Shown: piece by piece, positions 36,117 through 45,971 of the stretch
Numbering within the stretch: the first letter of the stretch is position 1
Layout: every line of letters begins with the position of its first letter
Source: Mesorhizobium huakuii
GTDB taxonomy: Bacteria > Pseudomonadota > Alphaproteobacteria > Rhizobiales > Rhizobiaceae
Direction of reading: 5' to 3'
DNA length: 64,000 nucleotides
Assembly: GCF_014189455.1 (NCBI RefSeq)
Contig: NZ_CP050297.1
Location: forward strand, 62,001-126,000
The notes under the pieces: generated by a model
Databases searched by the model: none
Told to the model about the DNA's origin: nothing
What the model saw: the letters and a program-made list of their open reading frames with translations, nothing else
Program-made: the position numbers and the translations under genes

Positions 36117-36991
36117 TGCTCCTTCTCTACGAATACCTGATTGCGCCTTTCGTCGAGTTCGCCTTCATGCAGCGGGCGCTGCTCGGCGCGCTGCTGCTCT
36201 CTGTCAGCGCCTGCCCGGTTGGCGTGTTCCTGATGCTGCGCCGGATGAGTCTGACAGGCGATGCGATGGCCCATGCGATCCTGCCCGGCGCCGCCACCGG
36301 TTTCCTGCTCTACGGCCTGCAGATCATCCCGATGACACTGGGCGGACTGGCTGCCGGCGTGGTCGTGGCTCTGGGGGCCGGCGCCGTATCTCGTCTGACC
36401 ATCCAGAAGGAAGACGCCTCTCTTGCCGCCTTCTACCTGATCTCGCTGGCGCTCGGCGTGCTGATTGTGTCGCTGCGCGGCTCCAATGTCGATCTCATGC
36501 ACGTGCTGTTCGGCACTGTACTGGCCTTAAACAACGATGCCCTGAGCCTGATCGGCACGATCACCATTGTGACCTTGGCGGCACTTGCGATCTTCTGGCG
36601 CGGTCTGATCGCGGAATGCCTCGATCCGCTGTTCCTGCGCTCGGTGTCGCGGCTTGGCCCGCCGGTCCACTTCATCGTCCTCGGGCTGGTCGTGCTCAAC
36701 CTCGTCGGCGGCTTCCAGGCGCTTGGCACGCTGTTGTCGGTCGGCTTGATGATGCTGCCGGCCGCGGCCGCGCGCTTCTGGACTTCACGCGTCGAGCCGA
36801 TGTGCCTGTTGGCAGTCGCGATCGGCGTGGCCTCCTGCATCTCCGGCCTACTCCTTTCCTATCACGCCTCGCTACCCTCAGGCCCGGCCATCATCCTGTC
36901 GGCCGGCGTGGTCTACCTGCTTTCCATCATAGCCGGCACGCGCGGCGTTCTCGCCACGCGCGTCCGTCACGCTTCTCACCGTACCGCCTGA
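36116..36991 (+). CDS. aztB: Zinc ABC transporter permease
   Basis: From ATG 36116 the protein has 291 residues with eight or so hydrophobic helices and the ZnuB/ABC-3 family opening (FMQRALLGALLLSVSACPVG, then MSLTGDAMAHAILPG). The later MLPAAAARFWTS block is also typical. It forms the membrane channel for zinc import. The longer frame from 35981 overlaps aztA and is not used. Eighteen bases separate it from aztC. Confidence 0.9.
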   Translation: MLLLYEYLIAPFVEFAFMQRALLGALLLSVSACPVGVFLMLRRMSLTGDAMAHAILPGAATGFLLYGLQIIPMTLGGLAAGVVVALGAGAVSRLTIQKEDASLAAFYLISLALGVLIVSLRGSNVDLMHVLFGTVLALNNDALSLIGTITIVTLAALAIFWRGLIAECLDPLFLRSVSRLGPPVHFIVLGLVVLNLVGGFQALGTLLSVGLMMLPAAAARFWTSRVEPMCLLAVAIGVASCISGLLLSYHASLPSGPAIILSAGVVYLLSIIAGTRGVLATRVRHASHRTA

Positions 36992-37009
36992 ACAGAAGGA
37001 GACGATCAA

Positions 37010-38023
37010 ATGTCCAGAATGCTGAAGCTTGCCGCCGCCGTGAGCGTCATATCATTGTTTCCCGCCGCCCTTGCCACCGCCTCGGCCGAGAACCTGAAGG
37101 TCGTCGCCAGCTTCTCGATCATCGCCGACTTCGCCAAAAATGTCGGCGGCGATCGCGTGACGATCACCACGCTCGTCGGGCCGAACGGCGATGCCCACGT
37201 CTATGAACCGAAGCCCGCCGACGCGGCTGCGGTCGGCGCGGCTGACGTTGTGCTCGTCAACGGTCTGCAGTTTGAAGGCTTCCTCCAGCGACTCGTCGAG
37301 GCGAGCGGTACCAAGGCGCCGATCGTGGAACTGACGAAAGGTGGCGAGGTTCTGAAGAATGCCGAGGAGGAGCATCACGACGATGAAGCCGCTGAAGGCG
37401 AGCAGAAGCACGAGGAAGCCGAATCGGGACGCGATCAGCACGCCGAGGAGGGCCACGAGCACGCGAGCGAAGAAGGTCACCATCACCATGGTGAGTTCGA
37501 CCCGCATGCCTGGCAGTCGGTTCACAATGCCGAAGTCTATGTGAAAAACATCGCCGACGCATTCTGCGCCGCAGATGCCGCCGGCTGCGACGCCTACAAG
37601 GCGAACGCCGAGGCTTATGGCGAGAAGCTTGAGGCGCTGGAGGGTGAGATCAAGGCGGTCGTGGCAGAAATCCCCGAAGACAAGCGCGTCATCATCACCT
37701 CGCACGACGCGTTCGGCTATTTCGAACACGAGTACGGACTGAAGTTCCTCGCTCCAGAGGGTGTCTCCACGGAATCGGATGCTTCGGCGGCGGACGTTGC
37801 TGCTCTGATCAAGCAAATCATGGAAGACAAGGCTTCGGCAATCTTCGTGGAAAACATCAGCAATCCGCGTCTCGTCGAGCAGATAGCCAGCGAGACGGGC
37901 CTGAAAGTGGGCGGTGAACTCTATTCCGATGCGCTGTCGGACGAGAGCGGACCGGCTGCAACCTACATCGACATGATGAAGCACAACGTCAGCACGATCA
38001 AAGGCGCCATTCTCGGGAGCTGA
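37010..38023 (+). CDS. aztC: Zinc ABC transporter periplasmic binding protein
   Basis: The 337-residue protein starts with a signal peptide (MSRMLKLAAAVSVISLFPAA, cleavage after ATASA). Zinc ligands of the cluster A-I family are visible: H63 in GDAHVYEP, a histidine in FDPHAWQS, and one in ITSHDAFGYF, with an acidic residue near the C-terminus. A long flexible loop rich in histidine and acidic residues (HEEAESGRDQHAEEGHEH) lies in between, typical for zinc-loading loops. A rho-independent terminator follows at 38045. AztD homologues hand zinc to this protein, matching the next gene. Confidence 0.92.
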   Translation: MSRMLKLAAAVSVISLFPAALATASAENLKVVASFSIIADFAKNVGGDRVTITTLVGPNGDAHVYEPKPADAAAVGAADVVLVNGLQFEGFLQRLVEASGTKAPIVELTKGGEVLKNAEEEHHDDEAAEGEQKHEEAESGRDQHAEEGHEHASEEGHHHHGEFDPHAWQSVHNAEVYVKNIADAFCAADAAGCDAYKANAEAYGEKLEALEGEIKAVVAEIPEDKRVIITSHDAFGYFEHEYGLKFLAPEGVSTESDASAADVAALIKQIMEDKASAIFVENISNPRLVEQIASETGLKVGGELYSDALSDESGPAATYIDMMKHNVSTIKGAILGS

Positions 38024-38044
38024 GCATCCAGGGCGTCACCGAAG

Positions 38045-38069
38045 AGGCGGAGCAATCCGCCTTTTCTTT
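38045..38069 (+). terminator. Rho-independent terminator after aztC
   Basis: AGGCGGA (38045-38051), loop GCAA, TCCGCCT (38056-38062), then a T-rich tract TTTCTTT. It ends the aztABC unit just before the separate Zur-box-like site for aztD. Confidence 0.75.
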
Positions 38070-38080
38070 CGGTTTGCTAC

Positions 38081-38098
38081 GTTATGTAATAACATTAA
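38081..38098 (+). promoter_or_regulatory. Zur-box-like operator before aztD
   Basis: GTTATGTAATAACATTAA has arms ATGT/ACAT around AATA and shares GTAATAACAT with the zur-aztA spacer. It lies 11 bases before the likely aztD ATG (38109) with AGGAGAG between, so binding would block the promoter. Confidence 0.62.
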
Positions 38099-38108
38099 GG
38101 AGAGAGAC

Positions 38109-39888
38109 ATGAATATAAGACTTGCTTGCGCCGCGCCGTAGCTTTGTTCCTTTCGCTGCCGGCAGGTGCTGCTTTTGCCGACGAAGTGACGGCCTGGCGT
38201 CTTTTCGTCACGGACCGCGAACAGCCGAAGGTGACCGTCATAGATGCCGTTAAGGGCGAGACGCTCGACACGTTCACGGTCAAGGCGCCGGCATCGCTGT
38301 ACCGCAGTAATAGAGGCCGCACCGTATTCGCGGTGCAGGGCGATGCCGGCGCGGTTACGGCCATCGCAAGCGGCATTTCCTTCGACGACCACGGCGATCA
38401 TGGCGACATCGACGTCGAGGCGCCGAAGCTTACCGGCACCGAGATCGCGGGCCAAAAACCTTCGCACTTTGTCGAACACGACGGCGAGTTCGCGGCTTTT
38501 TCGACGGGGAAGGTGTCGCTCGCATCATCTCGGAGAAAGCGGTGCTGGAAGGGAAGTCGGACTTTCACGAAATCAAGACGGACGCGCCGCAGCACGGCGT
38601 CGCAGTCGCCTATGGCTCCCATGTCCTTCTATCGGAGCCGAACAAGGAGAAGCCCGACGAACTCCCGGTCGGCATCAGGACCGTTGACGAGGCCGGCGCC
38701 CAGGTCGGCGACATCGCCGCGTGCCCCGATCTTCACGGCGAGGCGTCTTCCGGCAACATTCTGGCCTTCGCCTGCACAACGGGCCTGCTGATCGTCGCGA
38801 ATGGAGACGGCGGGCCGGAGATCCGGCATGTGCCTTATGCGGACAACCTGCCGGACGGCAAATCGACCACGTTGATTGGCGGCCGGGGACTGCAATATTT
38901 CCTCGGCAACTACGGCCCCGACAAGGTCGTTCTGATCGATCCGACAGCCGACAGAGACGCCTTCCGCCTGATCGAGTTGCCGACCCGGCGCGTGCACTTT
39001 GCTGTCGATTCGGTGCGGCCGAAGTTCGCCTATGTTTTCACGGAGGACGGCCAGCTTCACCAGCTCGATATCATCGCCGCCAAGATCGCCAATACGCTCA
39101 GGCTGACCGACCCCTATTCGATGGACGGCCACTGGAACGATCCGCGGCCGCGCATCGCCGTGGCAGGGGACAACATCGTCGTGACCGACCCGCTGGGAGG
39201 CAAGCTCCATCTCGTTTCGGCGGGATCGTTCACCAGGACCGGCGAGATCGCCGTGGAGGGCAAGCCCTTCAACATCGTGGCCGTCGGCGGAAGCGGCAAG
39301 GTCCACGATCAAGCAGCTGAGAAAGATCACGCACATAGCCACGATCCGGCGGTCCAACAGATCTACAAGGGCTACTTTGAGGACGACCAGATCAAACAGC
39401 GCGCCCTTTCGGATTGGGCCGGGGATTGGCAGTCGGTCTATCCCTACCTGAAGGATGGAACGCTCGATCCAGTCATGGCTCATAATGCGGAGAGCGGCGA
39501 CCAGAGCGCGGACGAGTACCGCGCCTATTACGAGATCGGCTATCGGACCAACGTCGAGCGGATCACGATCGATGGCGACACCGTGGCCTTCTTCGAGGGC
39601 GGGAAGCCGCTTGAGGCCCGCTACGCCAGCGACGGCTATGAGATCCTGACCTACAAGAAGGGCAATCGTGGCGTGCGCTTCATCTTCAAGAAGACCGAGG
39701 GCGACGCCGCCGCGCCGCAATACATTCAGTTCAGCGACCACAAGATCGCGCCCGAGGCAGCCGACCACTACCACCTCTACTGGGGCAATGATCGCGCCGC
39801 CTTGCTGGAGGAAGTGACGAACTGGCCGACCTACTATCCGTCGTCCCTGCATGCGGAGGAAATCGTGCGCGAGATGATGGCGCACTGA
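38109..39888 (+). pseudogene. aztD: AztD zinc chaperone fused to a C-terminal ZinT domain, frameshifted as written
   Basis: The first two thirds match periplasmic zinc chaperone AztD, a beta-propeller (ADEVTAWRLFVTDREQPKVT, GISFDDHGDHGDID, GLQYFLGNYGPDKVVL). The last 190 residues are a ZinT/YodA zinc-binding domain (YKGYFEDDQIKQRALSDWAG, FSDHKIAPEAADHYHLYWGN) after a histidine-rich linker (EKDHAHSHDP). Two single-base losses break it: one near 38125 between ATG 38109 (AGGAGAG upstream) and the signal-peptide core, and one in the T-run at 38497-38501. Adding a T in each place gives MNIRLALRRAVALFLSLPAG and a continuous protein of about 593 residues. Either a recent double mutation or sequencing errors. 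Confidence 0.82.
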
Positions 39889-39972
39889 CCGCAGGCATCC
39901 GCCTGCATCGTCCGCGCCCAGCCGCACAGGCCGGGCGCCCCCTGCGCACGTCCGCACGACCAGAGGCTCGCC

Positions 39973-41196
39973 ATGCTTGACACAGCCACATCCTCGAACC
40001 GCCTGCCCGTCACCGTGCTTTCCGGCTTCCTCGGCGCCGGCAAGACCACGCTTCTCAACCATGTGCTCAACAACCGCGAGGGACGCCGCGTTGCTGTCAT
40101 CGTCAACGACATGAGCGAGGTGAACATCGACGCTTCCCTCGTGCGTGACGGCGGTGCAAACCTCTCGCGCACCGACGAAAAGCTGGTCGAGATGACCAAT
40201 GGCTGCATCTGCTGCACGCTTCGTGACGACCTCTTGAAGGAGGTTCGCCAGCTCTCGCAGGAAGGCCGCTTCGACTATCTGCTGATCGAGGGCACGGGTA
40301 TCGCCGAGCCCCTGCCCGTCGCCACCACCTTCGATTTCCGCGACGAAAATGGCGAAAGCCTGTCTGACGTCGCGCGCCTCGACACGATGGTCACAGTCGT
40401 CGATGCCGCCAACCTCCTGAAGGACTATTCCTCCCGGGATTTCCTGCGCGACCGCGGCGAAACAGCAGGCGATGGCGACGACCGCGCCCTGGTCGACCTG
40501 CTGGTCGAGCAGATCGAGTTCGCCAACGTCGTCGTGATGAACAAGGTGTCGGCCGCCTCGCCGCACGATCTCGATCTGGCGCGAAAGATCGTCCGCTCGC
40601 TCAATCCCGATGCAGAACTGATCGAGGTCGATTTTGCGCAGGTGCCGCTGGACAAGGTTCTCAACACCGGCCGCTTCGACTTCACGAAGGCCGAGCAGCA
40701 CCCGCTCTGGTTCAAGGAGTTGAACGGTTTCAAGGACCACGTGCCCGAGACGGAGGAATACGGCATCCGTTCCTTCGTCTACCGCGAGCGGCGGCCCTTC
40801 GACCCGATGAAGCTCAAGGACTTCACCGACAGATCGTGGCCCGGCGTCGTGCGAACGAAAGGTTTCTTCTGGCTGGCCACGCGGCCCCACTATGTCGGCG
40901 AGATCAGCCAGGCTGGCGCGCTCATCCGCACCGGCAAGCGAGGGCTGTGGTGGGCTTCCGTGCCAAAGGATCAATGGCCGGATCATCCCGAATGGAAGGC
41001 CGCGATGAAGCCCTATCTCGATCCGATCTGGGGCGACCGCCGGCAGGAGATCGTCTTCATCGGCTGCGATCCGATGAACGAGGCGGCCCTGCGGGCCGAA
41101 CTCGATGCCTGTCTTGTGCCCGAACTCGACTTCACTCCTGGTCGCTGGCGCGATCTGCCTGACCCGTTTCCCAGCTGGGAGAAACAGGTCGCATGA
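39973..41196 (+). CDS. zigA: ZigA-like COG0523 GTPase, third copy in the zinc locus
   Basis: The 407-residue protein has Walker [16 protein letters not shown], the metal motif [25 protein letters not shown], and VVMNKVSA. The length and the C-terminal block [12 protein letters not shown] are typical of the ZigA subgroup, which supports zinc-dependent enzymes under zinc starvation. It follows the AztD-ZinT gene by 84 bases and probably shares its Zur-controlled promoter. The subgroup name is by resemblance. Confidence 0.83.
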   Translation: MLDTATSSNRLPVTVLSGFLGAGKTTLLNHVLNNREGRRVAVIVNDMSEVNIDASLVRDGGANLSRTDEKLVEMTNGCICCTLRDDLLKEVRQLSQEGRFDYLLIEGTGIAEPLPVATTFDFRDENGESLSDVARLDTMVTVVDAANLLKDYSSRDFLRDRGETAGDGDDRALVDLLVEQIEFANVVVMNKVSAASPHDLDLARKIVRSLNPDAELIEVDFAQVPLDKVLNTGRFDFTKAEQHPLWFKELNGFKDHVPETEEYGIRSFVYRERRPFDPMKLKDFTDRSWPGVVRTKGFFWLATRPHYVGEISQAGALIRTGKRGLWWASVPKDQWPDHPEWKAAMKPYLDPIWGDRRQEIVFIGCDPMNEAALRAELDACLVPELDFTPGRWRDLPDPFPSWEKQVA

Positions 41197-41405
41197 GCGT
41201 TGAAATGCCGGCCGGGTTTCACGCTGAAACTATTGGGAACGCAGTCCGCTGCTTGGCTGCCAGTCTGAGGGGGGACCGACAGCCTCGCCCTTGTACTTAC
41301 CTGAAAATCCGTGGACCTGCATCCGCCTTTCTCGGCCATCTGCATCCCAACTGCCTTCTGCCTCTGATCAATGGTTCCTGGCGGTTTGTTAGTGGCGAAA
41401 GATAA
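41193..41405 (+). CDS. Possible small ORF coupled to the GTPase
   Basis: A 70-codon frame overlaps the GTPase stop by ATGA. It reads [20 protein letters not shown] and ends with WRFVSGER. I recognise no family; it could be the 5' stub of a lost downstream zinc-locus gene. The overlap is the main argument for it. Confidence 0.3.
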   Translation: MSVEMPAGFHAETIGNAVRCLAASLRGDRQPRPCTYLKIRGPASAFLGHLHPNCLLPLINGSWRFVSGER

Positions 41406-41500
41406 CACTTATAAAGAATTACCTGACACTGTCATCTTGTGCGCTGCGCCTTATCAGGGTGATTTCACCAGGAATGCTACAGGGTATTTAGGCACACGTA

Positions 41501-43360
41501 TTGGCGGTTAACGTGCTGCATCTCCAGAACAATATTCTCGAAATGATCGCCAGGGGCGAAACGCTCGAAGCGACGACGGACCGTCTTTGCCACCAGATCG
41601 AGAAACTGTTGCCGGACGTCAGATGTTCCGTTCTGCGCGTTGACGGTAACGGCTTGCTGCATCCCCTCTCAGGTTCCAGCTTGCCGAATGAATATATGGC
41701 TCTTCTCGAAGGCCTGATGATCGGCCCGCTGGTGGGCTCCTGCGGCAGTGCGGCCTATCTCGGAAAAGCCGTGGCTGCGAAGGACATCGCGACCGACCCG
41801 CGTTGGGTCAGCTTCAAGGAGCCAGTCCTGGCGCTGGGCCTGAAGGCCTGCTGGTCGAGCCCGATCTGCGATGCAGAGGGCGCTGTGCTCGGCACCTTTG
41901 CCCTGTACTTTCCGGAGAAACGCGGCCCCACCCCTCGCGAGGAGAAGGTTGTCGCCTCTTGTACCTCTCTGTGCGCCATCGCGCTTGAGCGTCACCGGCG
42001 GGTCGTCGAGCGAGAGCACGGCGCCTATATCGATGCCCTCACCAACCTGCCGAACCGGGCGAGTTTGGACGTCGCCCTGGAGCGGCTGTCCTTTGGCCAA
42101 CCGAGCGCCTGGGCGGTCCTGATCATCGACCTCGACAACCTGAAGACCATCAACGACACCTTCGGCCATGCCGCCGGCGATGCTTTGCTACAGGCGGTGG
42201 GATCACGTCTCGCCGAAAGCGTAGCGCCTGACCGTGTGTTTCGCATGGGCGGCGACGAGTTCGTCGTAATCCTTCAGCGAGCCGGAGCGCCCGCTGGCAT
42301 CGAGATCACGGCGCGTCATATTCTCGGCACTCTGGCTGTGCCCGCCAACTGCGACGGGCACATGATCCTGGCACAGGCCACCATCGGCGGCGCAGTGCTG
42401 TCGGCGGGGGACGTCGATGCGAAAAGCGTGCGCCAAAATGCCGATTTCGCGCTCTACCACGCCAAGGAAACTTCGCGAGGTGGCTTCGTGCTGTACTCGC
42501 CGGGAATCGGCAGCACAATCAAGACCCGGATCGAGGTGATCCGCGATGTTGACGCGGCTTTGCGCGAAGGCCGGATCGACGCGTTCTATCAGCCGATCCT
42601 GCGGCTCCACACCCGCGAGATCATCGGCATGGAGGCCCTCTGCCGCCTTCGCAAGCCGGATGGAGAGATCGTTTCCGCCGCCGCTTTTCACCAGGCGACC
42701 TCCGATGTCAGCGTCGCCTCGAATCTGACGGAACGCATGATGGCGATCGTCGCAGCGGACGCGCGCTCGTGGCTGGATCAAGGTATTCCGTTGCAGCATG
42801 TCGGTATCAACATTACCTCAGCCGATTTTCATAGCGGCACGCTTTACGCGCGTCTCGAAGCCGCGTTCGGCCGCGAGAACGTTCCGTTGAAGCACATCAT
42901 TCTGGAGGTCACGGAGTCGGTCTATCTCGGGCAGCGTGATCCCCTCGTCGCTCGGGAAATCAAGGCGCTGCGCGCCCATGGCCTGCGCGTCGCGCTCGAT
43001 GATTTCGGAACCGGTTTCGCTTCGCTCACGCATCTGCTGACGGTGCCGGTCGATATCATCAAGATCGACAAATCCTTCATTGACCGCCTTGTCCAGGGAG
43101 ATCCGAGCCTGGCGATCGTCGAGGGCTTGATCGGCATCGCCCGCAAACTCGACCTCCAGGTGATCGCCGAAGGAATCGAGAACGAAGCCCAGGCCGGTTT
43201 ACTTGCGGAGATCGGATGCCCGCTGGGTCAGGGGTATTTGTTTTCGCAAGCGGTACCACGTCAAATAGCGAAAGGCCTTTTGAAGCGGTTCGGGCGACCA
43301 CCTGCTGGGGAGACTAGGATGGCGGGCGGGATAGCGAACCCAATCGATCTAATCGCCTGA
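41501..43360 (+). CDS. GAF-GGDEF-EAL cyclic-di-GMP protein
   Basis: The 619-residue protein has an N-terminal GAF domain (about 10-160: SGSSLPNEYMALLEGL, WSSPICDAEGAVLGTFALYF). A diguanylate cyclase domain follows with an intact active-site loop (RMGGDEFVVIL), and a phosphodiesterase domain with EAL in GMEALCRL, ILEVTES, LDDFGTGFASL and IKIDKSFI. Both catalytic centres look intact, so it may make or break cyclic di-GMP depending on the GAF signal. No RxxD inhibitory site stands before GGDEF. The start is TTG 41501 (a stop lies just upstream) or GTG 41513. It is soluble and monocistronic. Confidence 0.92.
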   Translation: MAVNVLHLQNNILEMIARGETLEATTDRLCHQIEKLLPDVRCSVLRVDGNGLLHPLSGSSLPNEYMALLEGLMIGPLVGSCGSAAYLGKAVAAKDIATDPRWVSFKEPVLALGLKACWSSPICDAEGAVLGTFALYFPEKRGPTPREEKVVASCTSLCAIALERHRRVVEREHGAYIDALTNLPNRASLDVALERLSFGQPSAWAVLIIDLDNLKTINDTFGHAAGDALLQAVGSRLAESVAPDRVFRMGGDEFVVILQRAGAPAGIEITARHILGTLAVPANCDGHMILAQATIGGAVLSAGDVDAKSVRQNADFALYHAKETSRGGFVLYSPGIGSTIKTRIEVIRDVDAALREGRIDAFYQPILRLHTREIIGMEALCRLRKPDGEIVSAAAFHQATSDVSVASNLTERMMAIVAADARSWLDQGIPLQHVGINITSADFHSGTLYARLEAAFGRENVPLKHIILEVTESVYLGQRDPLVAREIKALRAHGLRVALDDFGTGFASLTHLLTVPVDIIKIDKSFIDRLVQGDPSLAIVEGLIGIARKLDLQVIAEGIENEAQAGLLAEIGCPLGQGYLFSQAVPRQIAKGLLKRFGRPPAGETRMAGGIANPIDLIA

Positions 43361-43441
43361 CAGAAATCTCACCTGGGGAGGCTTGAACGGCCGATAAAGA
43401 ATGCTGCGGCGCCCGCAGAAAAGAGCCAGAAGGGAACAATT

Positions 43442-44476
43442 ATGCGCCTGCCATCCGCGTCACAGCTCATTCGCAAGGCTTTCGGTCGCCCCGGGTCCGG
43501 GCAGTCATCGGCAGGCCTGGCTATCCGTTCGGACATTCATCCGGAAGAAACGGATTTCCGGATGCTCACTGAGAACAGCGGTGACGTCATCATGCAACTC
43601 GGGCCGGACACGAAGGCACGCTACGTTTCACCGTCATGCACCCGGCTTCTGGGATGGCTCCCGGAGGAAATGGTTGGGCATGGTCCGGAAATGTTCGTCC
43701 CGCCGGAGCATCTTCAAAACATCGCTGCGGCAGCCGCGCTCTTGCTTGCCGGCGCAGATGAAGGCGAGCCGCTTGCGATCGAGATCCGGCGCAAGGATGG
43801 GAAAACTGTCTGGGTGGAGAGCAAGGCGCGCATCGTCCGTGATCCGCTAACTGGCGTTCCAGGCGACTTCGTGCTGATCATGAGAGATATCACAGAACGC
43901 AAACGGCTCGAAGAACAACTCCGCTCGCTTGCGATGACGGACGGACTGACCGGTCTGGGCAACCGCCGAGCCTTCGACGAGACCTTGGACAGGGAATGGC
44001 GACGCACCGTTCGCAGCGCTGGACAGATGTCCTTGCTGTTGCTCGATATCGATCGATTCAAAGGCTTCAACGACAAATACGGTCATCAGGTGGGCGATGA
44101 TTGTCTTCGTGCCGTCGCTGCCGCTATAAGAGACGTGCTTCATCGTCCCGGGGATCTGGCGTCACGATACGGCGGGGAAGAGCTCGCCGTCATCTTGCCT
44201 GATACCGACAGCGAGGGAGCACTTGAAATAGCGGAACGGCTGAGGCTGGCAATAGAAAACCTCGGGCTGCCTCATGGCGACAATCCGGAAGGCGGCGGAC
44301 GCGTCACAGTCAGCATTGGTTCAGCGACCGCACTGTCACGATCGGGCGGGACAATCAGGATGCCGGAAGGCCTGCTTCTCGCCGCCGACACCGCCCTTTA
44401 CAAGGCCAAGCACAAAGGCCGAAACCGCGTCGAAGCCGCACTGCTCCTCGCATCGGAAGGTCCCGACGCGGCCTGA
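43442..44476 (+). CDS. PAS-GGDEF diguanylate cyclase
   Basis: The 344-residue protein has a PAS domain (about 38-155: FRMLTENSGDVIMQLGPDTK, VMRDITERK-like end) and a GGDEF domain with active loop RYGGEELAVILPD. The inhibitory site RPGD lies five residues before it, so product feedback is expected. It synthesises cyclic di-GMP in response to a PAS-sensed cue. There is no membrane segment. ATG 43442 follows AAGGGAACAATT. It lies 81 bases after the GAF-GGDEF-EAL gene, same strand; the two may form a signalling pair. Confidence 0.92.
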   Translation: MRLPSASQLIRKAFGRPGSGQSSAGLAIRSDIHPEETDFRMLTENSGDVIMQLGPDTKARYVSPSCTRLLGWLPEEMVGHGPEMFVPPEHLQNIAAAAALLLAGADEGEPLAIEIRRKDGKTVWVESKARIVRDPLTGVPGDFVLIMRDITERKRLEEQLRSLAMTDGLTGLGNRRAFDETLDREWRRTVRSAGQMSLLLLDIDRFKGFNDKYGHQVGDDCLRAVAAAIRDVLHRPGDLASRYGGEELAVILPDTDSEGALEIAERLRLAIENLGLPHGDNPEGGGRVTVSIGSATALSRSGGTIRMPEGLLLAADTALYKAKHKGRNRVEAALLLASEGPDAA

Positions 44477-44706
44477 TCAAAGGACGTTACAGCCTCGCGC
44501 ACCGACTCAGCCAGACGGTCCCGATTTCGTTGGTCTGGGCCATACACACGCATTGAGCGCGGGGGTTTTCGGCCATGAGCCATCACCTCGACTACGCTGA
44601 GTGTTCTTCTGGCGGACCCTTGAACGGGTTCAGTAGGCGGCCACCGCGGCCAGCGAAATCATCAGGTTGCGCGTAACAAGGATGAGGTCGTGAACACGAG
44701 CTTAGT
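44477..44706. other. Gene-free stretch
   Basis: Convergent spacer between the cyclase gene and the XRE-type gene. No clear terminator hairpin recognised. Confidence 0.3.
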
Positions 44707-45078
44707 TTAGCCCAATAGCTTCTGCGACCGGGTCTGCCGCACTACACGCCGGGTAGCTTCATCTTTTTTCCGGATGGCTGAGGTCAGCTCATCATAGTCG
44801 ACGCCGCGCTTCTTCAGCGCCCTGCGCGCATCGTCAATCTCGAAGCCCAGCAACTCGAATACGGTCATATTGAGCTTGGAAGCGATGCGCTCGATTGTCT
44901 TCAGGGTTGGATTTCCGATGCCGCGCAGCATCGTGTAGTAGGTCCCTCGCGCCAACCCCGTCTTGGAGAGGAAGGCCTCCATCCCACCATTCTGGATCTC
45001 AAGCTGCTGGAGGTGCAGCGCCAGCATTTCATTGAGGATGGAATGATCGACCGGCTGGGGCTTGCGGACGCGCGACAT
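44707..45078 (-). CDS. XRE-type helix-turn-helix regulator
   Basis: From ATG 45078 the protein has 123 residues. An XRE-like helix-turn-helix covers about residues 32-70 (FLSKTGLARGTYYTMLRGIG, PTLKTIERIASKLNMTVFEL), with helices for DNA reading in GTYYTMLRG. The C-terminus is basic (EATRRVVRQTRSQKLLG). The longer frame to 45126 is less typical. The size suits a phage- or plasmid-type repressor or an orphan antitoxin, but no toxin partner is beside it. Confidence 0.75.
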   Translation of the reverse strand: MSRVRKPQPVDHSILNEMLALHLQQLEIQNGGMEAFLSKTGLARGTYYTMLRGIGNPTLKTIERIASKLNMTVFELLGFEIDDARRALKKRGVDYDELTSAIRKKDEATRRVVRQTRSQKLLG

Positions 45079-45680
45079 GAATGGACGAACTCCAGAGAGG
45101 CACCTGCCGCCTGCGGAGACCATCAATGCCGCAATGCGATTATATTGTATAGTGAATGTTCTCAGAATGCCGCACGGCGCGTTGGATCAAACCTCCTGGC
45201 TTACATCGAACTCCGGGGACCAGGACTGCGGCGGTTTGCGGGCGTGCAACCGGACTAGCCGCCACGCGCTATTCGTTGAAAGGTTTGTCTCAATAAGGTT
45301 GCCTCTCAGTTGCCTTCGTCGTCGCCCCCGACGACCCGTTTCTGCCCCGAAATATGAGCGGCTGTTGAACCAACAGGCTTCCTACTCGTTTGCGCAGATG
45401 GAAGATAGCCAACCTAGATTTAGCTGCGTTCCTGAGCAGTCTGGTAACGGACGGTATGGGACGACATCGCTGGTGCGCCTGCGATGTTGGGAGGAAAAAA
45501 TGCTTATCGGCTGCGCGCGCCAGCGTGCCGAGACTGCCTGCGACGTGCTAAAGCGGATTTACGAAAATGGGCTGGACGCCCACCAGGGCAATGCGTGAAG
45601 TATTCTTGTGTGGACCACTATCTCTGCTTTGGCGCTCTCTCTTGCGATCAAAGGTCGGCATCACTCGCGTTTGCGCCAGC
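45079..45680. other. Gene-free stretch
   Basis: Several short frames cross this 600-base stretch (the longest plus-strand one ends near 45598), but none resembles a known protein. I consider it intergenic or decayed. Confidence 0.35.
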
Positions 45681-45956
45681 TCAGCTCGCTCGTCGGATGA
45701 ATTCTTGCTGCCATCTTCGCATTTCCGCCAAAAGTGCGGCCTCATTGGTCATCCCATGCTGAAACAGGTGCAGCAATGTCGTTGCCGCAATCTCCGCATC
45801 TAGCGATTGTGCCTCGTAGGCGCGCTCGCAACACACCTGGTCAAACACACGCTGAAGCAGCGCTAGGTTGGCAGGATATAGCGTGCAACTAGGAAGGTAG
45901 CGTTTCAGCATCTCTTGCGCCTCATAGACGGGCGAGAGTGCGTTCTTAGCTCTCAA
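45681..45956 (-). CDS. Small conserved hypothetical protein of rhizobial type
   Basis: The 91-residue protein is helical and reads coherently (YPANLALLQRVFDQVCCERA, EIAATTLLHLFQHGMTNEAA). Proteins of this pattern, with a LLHLFQxGMTxEAxL block, are widespread in rhizobia without known function. There is no signal peptide or membrane segment. It ends just outside the left border of the IS5-type element that follows, whose insertion may have removed upstream DNA. Confidence 0.6.
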   Translation of the reverse strand: MRAKNALSPVYEAQEMLKRYLPSCTLYPANLALLQRVFDQVCCERAYEAQSLDAEIAATTLLHLFQHGMTNEAALLAEMRRWQQEFIRRAS

Positions 45957-45971
45957 GCAGCGACGCCCTTA

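Noticed and set aside
38629..40986. 785-codon open frame antisense to aztD and the third GTPase
   Set aside because: It is a shadow of two genes with clear families on the plus strand in GC-rich DNA; the translation has no recognisable domain.
45062..45598. 178-codon plus-strand frame
   Set aside because: No family similarity, no ribosome site, and it partly overlaps the XRE-type gene start; probably chance.
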